6,194 bases of DNA from Phycisphaerae bacterium (GTDB lineage: Bacteria > Planctomycetota > Phycisphaerae > Sedimentisphaerales > Anaerohalosphaeraceae): positions 1 to 6,194 of the forward strand of contig JAIPFN010000054.1 in NCBI GenBank assembly GCA_021736615.1. The letters run 5' to 3'. Under the pieces are notes generated by a model. The model did not search any database, was not told the DNA's origin, and worked only from the letters and a program-made list of their open reading frames with translations. Of the stretch, positions 5,262-6,194 are shown in pieces (position 1 is the stretch's first letter; each line of letters begins with the position of its first letter). The position numbers and the translations under genes were made by a program.

Positions 5262-6194
5262 TTATTCGGCAGGCAAAATGGTGATGTTAACAGCAGTCAC
5301 CTCGCTGACATCGACGAACACGACCAGATCCGTGCTTTCCAGTTTGCGATTGATTCCGACTTTAGCATTGGGATAGTCTTTTCCGTTGACAAGGATTTTT
5401 GCTCCGTCTGCCTTCCAGTTTTTGATATAGAAAGCCGGGTTGATCACCGGTGATTCTTTGCTCCCTTTGAGACTTATCTTAACTGGGCCGGATTTGCCCG
5501 GCACGGTTTCAAGCTGGTAGCATCTTTCGCTTTTGTCATATCCATTAGAAACGACAGAAGAATCCACGGACAATTCAGGGGCGTAGGCCCATGAGCGTCC
5601 AAACCCGACCAGTTCTTTCATGTTCATGCTATTCATGCCGTACAAGGCATTCCAGTAAAGACGGTCTCCCTGCTCATGGATGACAGGATTGGAACACGGC
5701 GAACTGGTAGTATGGGATGGGCGGTCCAGCGTTTTGCGCCATCGCCCGTCCGAACGCGCCTGGTTGACAGGAAAATGGTTATATCCGTCTGGAACCCATC
5801 TGACATGCATACGGTTTCCCGGCTCAAAACAGATATAGGGTTTGTTCTTCGACTTAAAATTGAACTGCTGAACCGTATAGTTGTTCTGCCACTTAAACGG
5901 TTGCGGTATCGGCCCGACAGAAACGGACCTGGTATTATAATCATAATCAGCCACATACACATAATCGTTTCCAAAGAGTTCTTCATTGCTCTGGCCCGGT
6001 TGTGTTACCGGAAGTGATTCCTGAAGCTGAAGAGCCCTGCCCGTGGTGTCTTTATTCCATGACACTTTCCTTACAGCCGATCCGTCGGGATAAATCGTGT
6101 AGTACTCATCCACCCAGCACTCCCAGCCGGTTTTGGGATCAGGCAGCCATGTATGGCCGTGTGCACTGACCGGCGCATATCGCCAATGAACCAC
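5262..6194 (-). CDS. C-terminal part of a large, probably secreted protein of unknown function
   Basis: The frame is open to the right window edge; the first visible codon is GTG (6194-6192), most likely an internal Val, so 310 C-terminal residues are seen and the true start lies outside. Visible patterns: V-V-H-W-R-Y-A (1-7), D-E-Y-Y-T-I-Y-P-D-G (29-38), an F-N-F-K-S-K-N-K-P-Y stretch (111-120), N-H-F-P-V-N-Q-A-R-S-D-G-R-W (139-152), D-R-P-S-H-T (157-162) and a C-terminal beta-rich section with N-P-A-F-Y-I-K-N-W (252-260), V-N-G-K (269-272) and T-D-L-V-V-F-V (288-294). I associate this combination with a family of long hypothetical proteins in Planctomycetota and polysaccharide-degrading Bacteroidota. 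A carbohydrate-related, beta-sandwich extracellular role is inference; no catalytic residues are recognised. The Trp/Tyr-rich content and lack of membrane segments fit an exported soluble protein. It converges on lemA and is unlikely to share its function. Confidence 0.75.
   Translation of the reverse strand: MVHWRYAPVSAHGHTWLPDPKTGWECWVDEYYTIYPDGSAVRKVSWNKDTTGRALQLQESLPVTQPGQSNEELFGNDYVYVADYDYNTRSVSVGPIPQPFKWQNNYTVQQFNFKSKNKPYICFEPGNRMHVRWVPDGYNHFPVNQARSDGRWRKTLDRPSHTTSSPCSNPVIHEQGDRLYWNALYGMNSMNMKELVGFGRSWAYAPELSVDSSVVSNGYDKSERCYQLETVPGKSGPVKISLKGSKESPVINPAFYIKNWKADGAKILVNGKDYPNAKVGINRKLESTDLVVFVDVSEVTAVNITILPAE

Noticed and set aside
5676..6017. 113-codon + strand open frame inside the - strand gene
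   Set aside because: It is antisense to a strongly patterned protein, has no ribosome binding site that stands out and no recognisable domain.

Overview
This is a bacterial chromosomal window with five complete genes and one gene cut at its left edge start (only 7 bases precede its GTG), all on the + strand, plus one gene on the - strand that runs off the right edge. The organism looks like a Gram-negative bacterium of moderate GC. I lean towards Planctomycetota (Phycisphaerae/Sedimentisphaerales-like). The reasons are the FabF variant around 'SPFTVPKLM', the right-edge protein, whose 'HWRYA...DEYYTIYPDG' pattern I associate with planctomycetes and polysaccharide-degrading Bacteroidota, and the repeat-rich spacers. 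This is pattern memory, not a search, so the phylum call is tentative.

Left part (8-1582): the end of a fatty acid synthesis cluster, acpP (acyl carrier protein) then fabF (beta-ketoacyl-ACP synthase II). They are 24 bp apart and closed by a strong Rho-independent terminator. FabF condenses malonyl-ACP with acyl chains carried on AcpP, so the two products work directly together. A second short GC hairpin of repeat-like appearance follows the terminator.

Middle (1642-2643): a stand-alone YrbG-type Na+/Ca2+ exchanger of the CaCA superfamily, with both alpha repeats intact. It has no visible Shine-Dalgarno; an A8 tract lies just before its ATG.

Operon-like block (about 2712-4982): an AT-rich spacer with a weak promoter and a small inverted repeat leads into three genes. 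These are a nucleotidyltransferase-fold protein with an altered active-site motif (D-I-N instead of D-x-D), a secreted and membrane-anchored TPM-domain protein with a glycine-rich tail, and a LemA-family membrane protein. TPM and LemA proteins are commonly neighbours; the cytoplasmic nucleotidyltransferase-like partner is the least explained part and the best candidate here for something not yet described. No clear complete novel system is evident.

Right part (4983-6194): a 279-bp gap between convergent genes holds a dRS3-like palindrome, a GC hairpin, a tandem AATTCGT heptamer array and a hairpin abutting the stop codon of the - strand gene. That gene is the C-terminal part of a large, probably secreted protein of unknown function.
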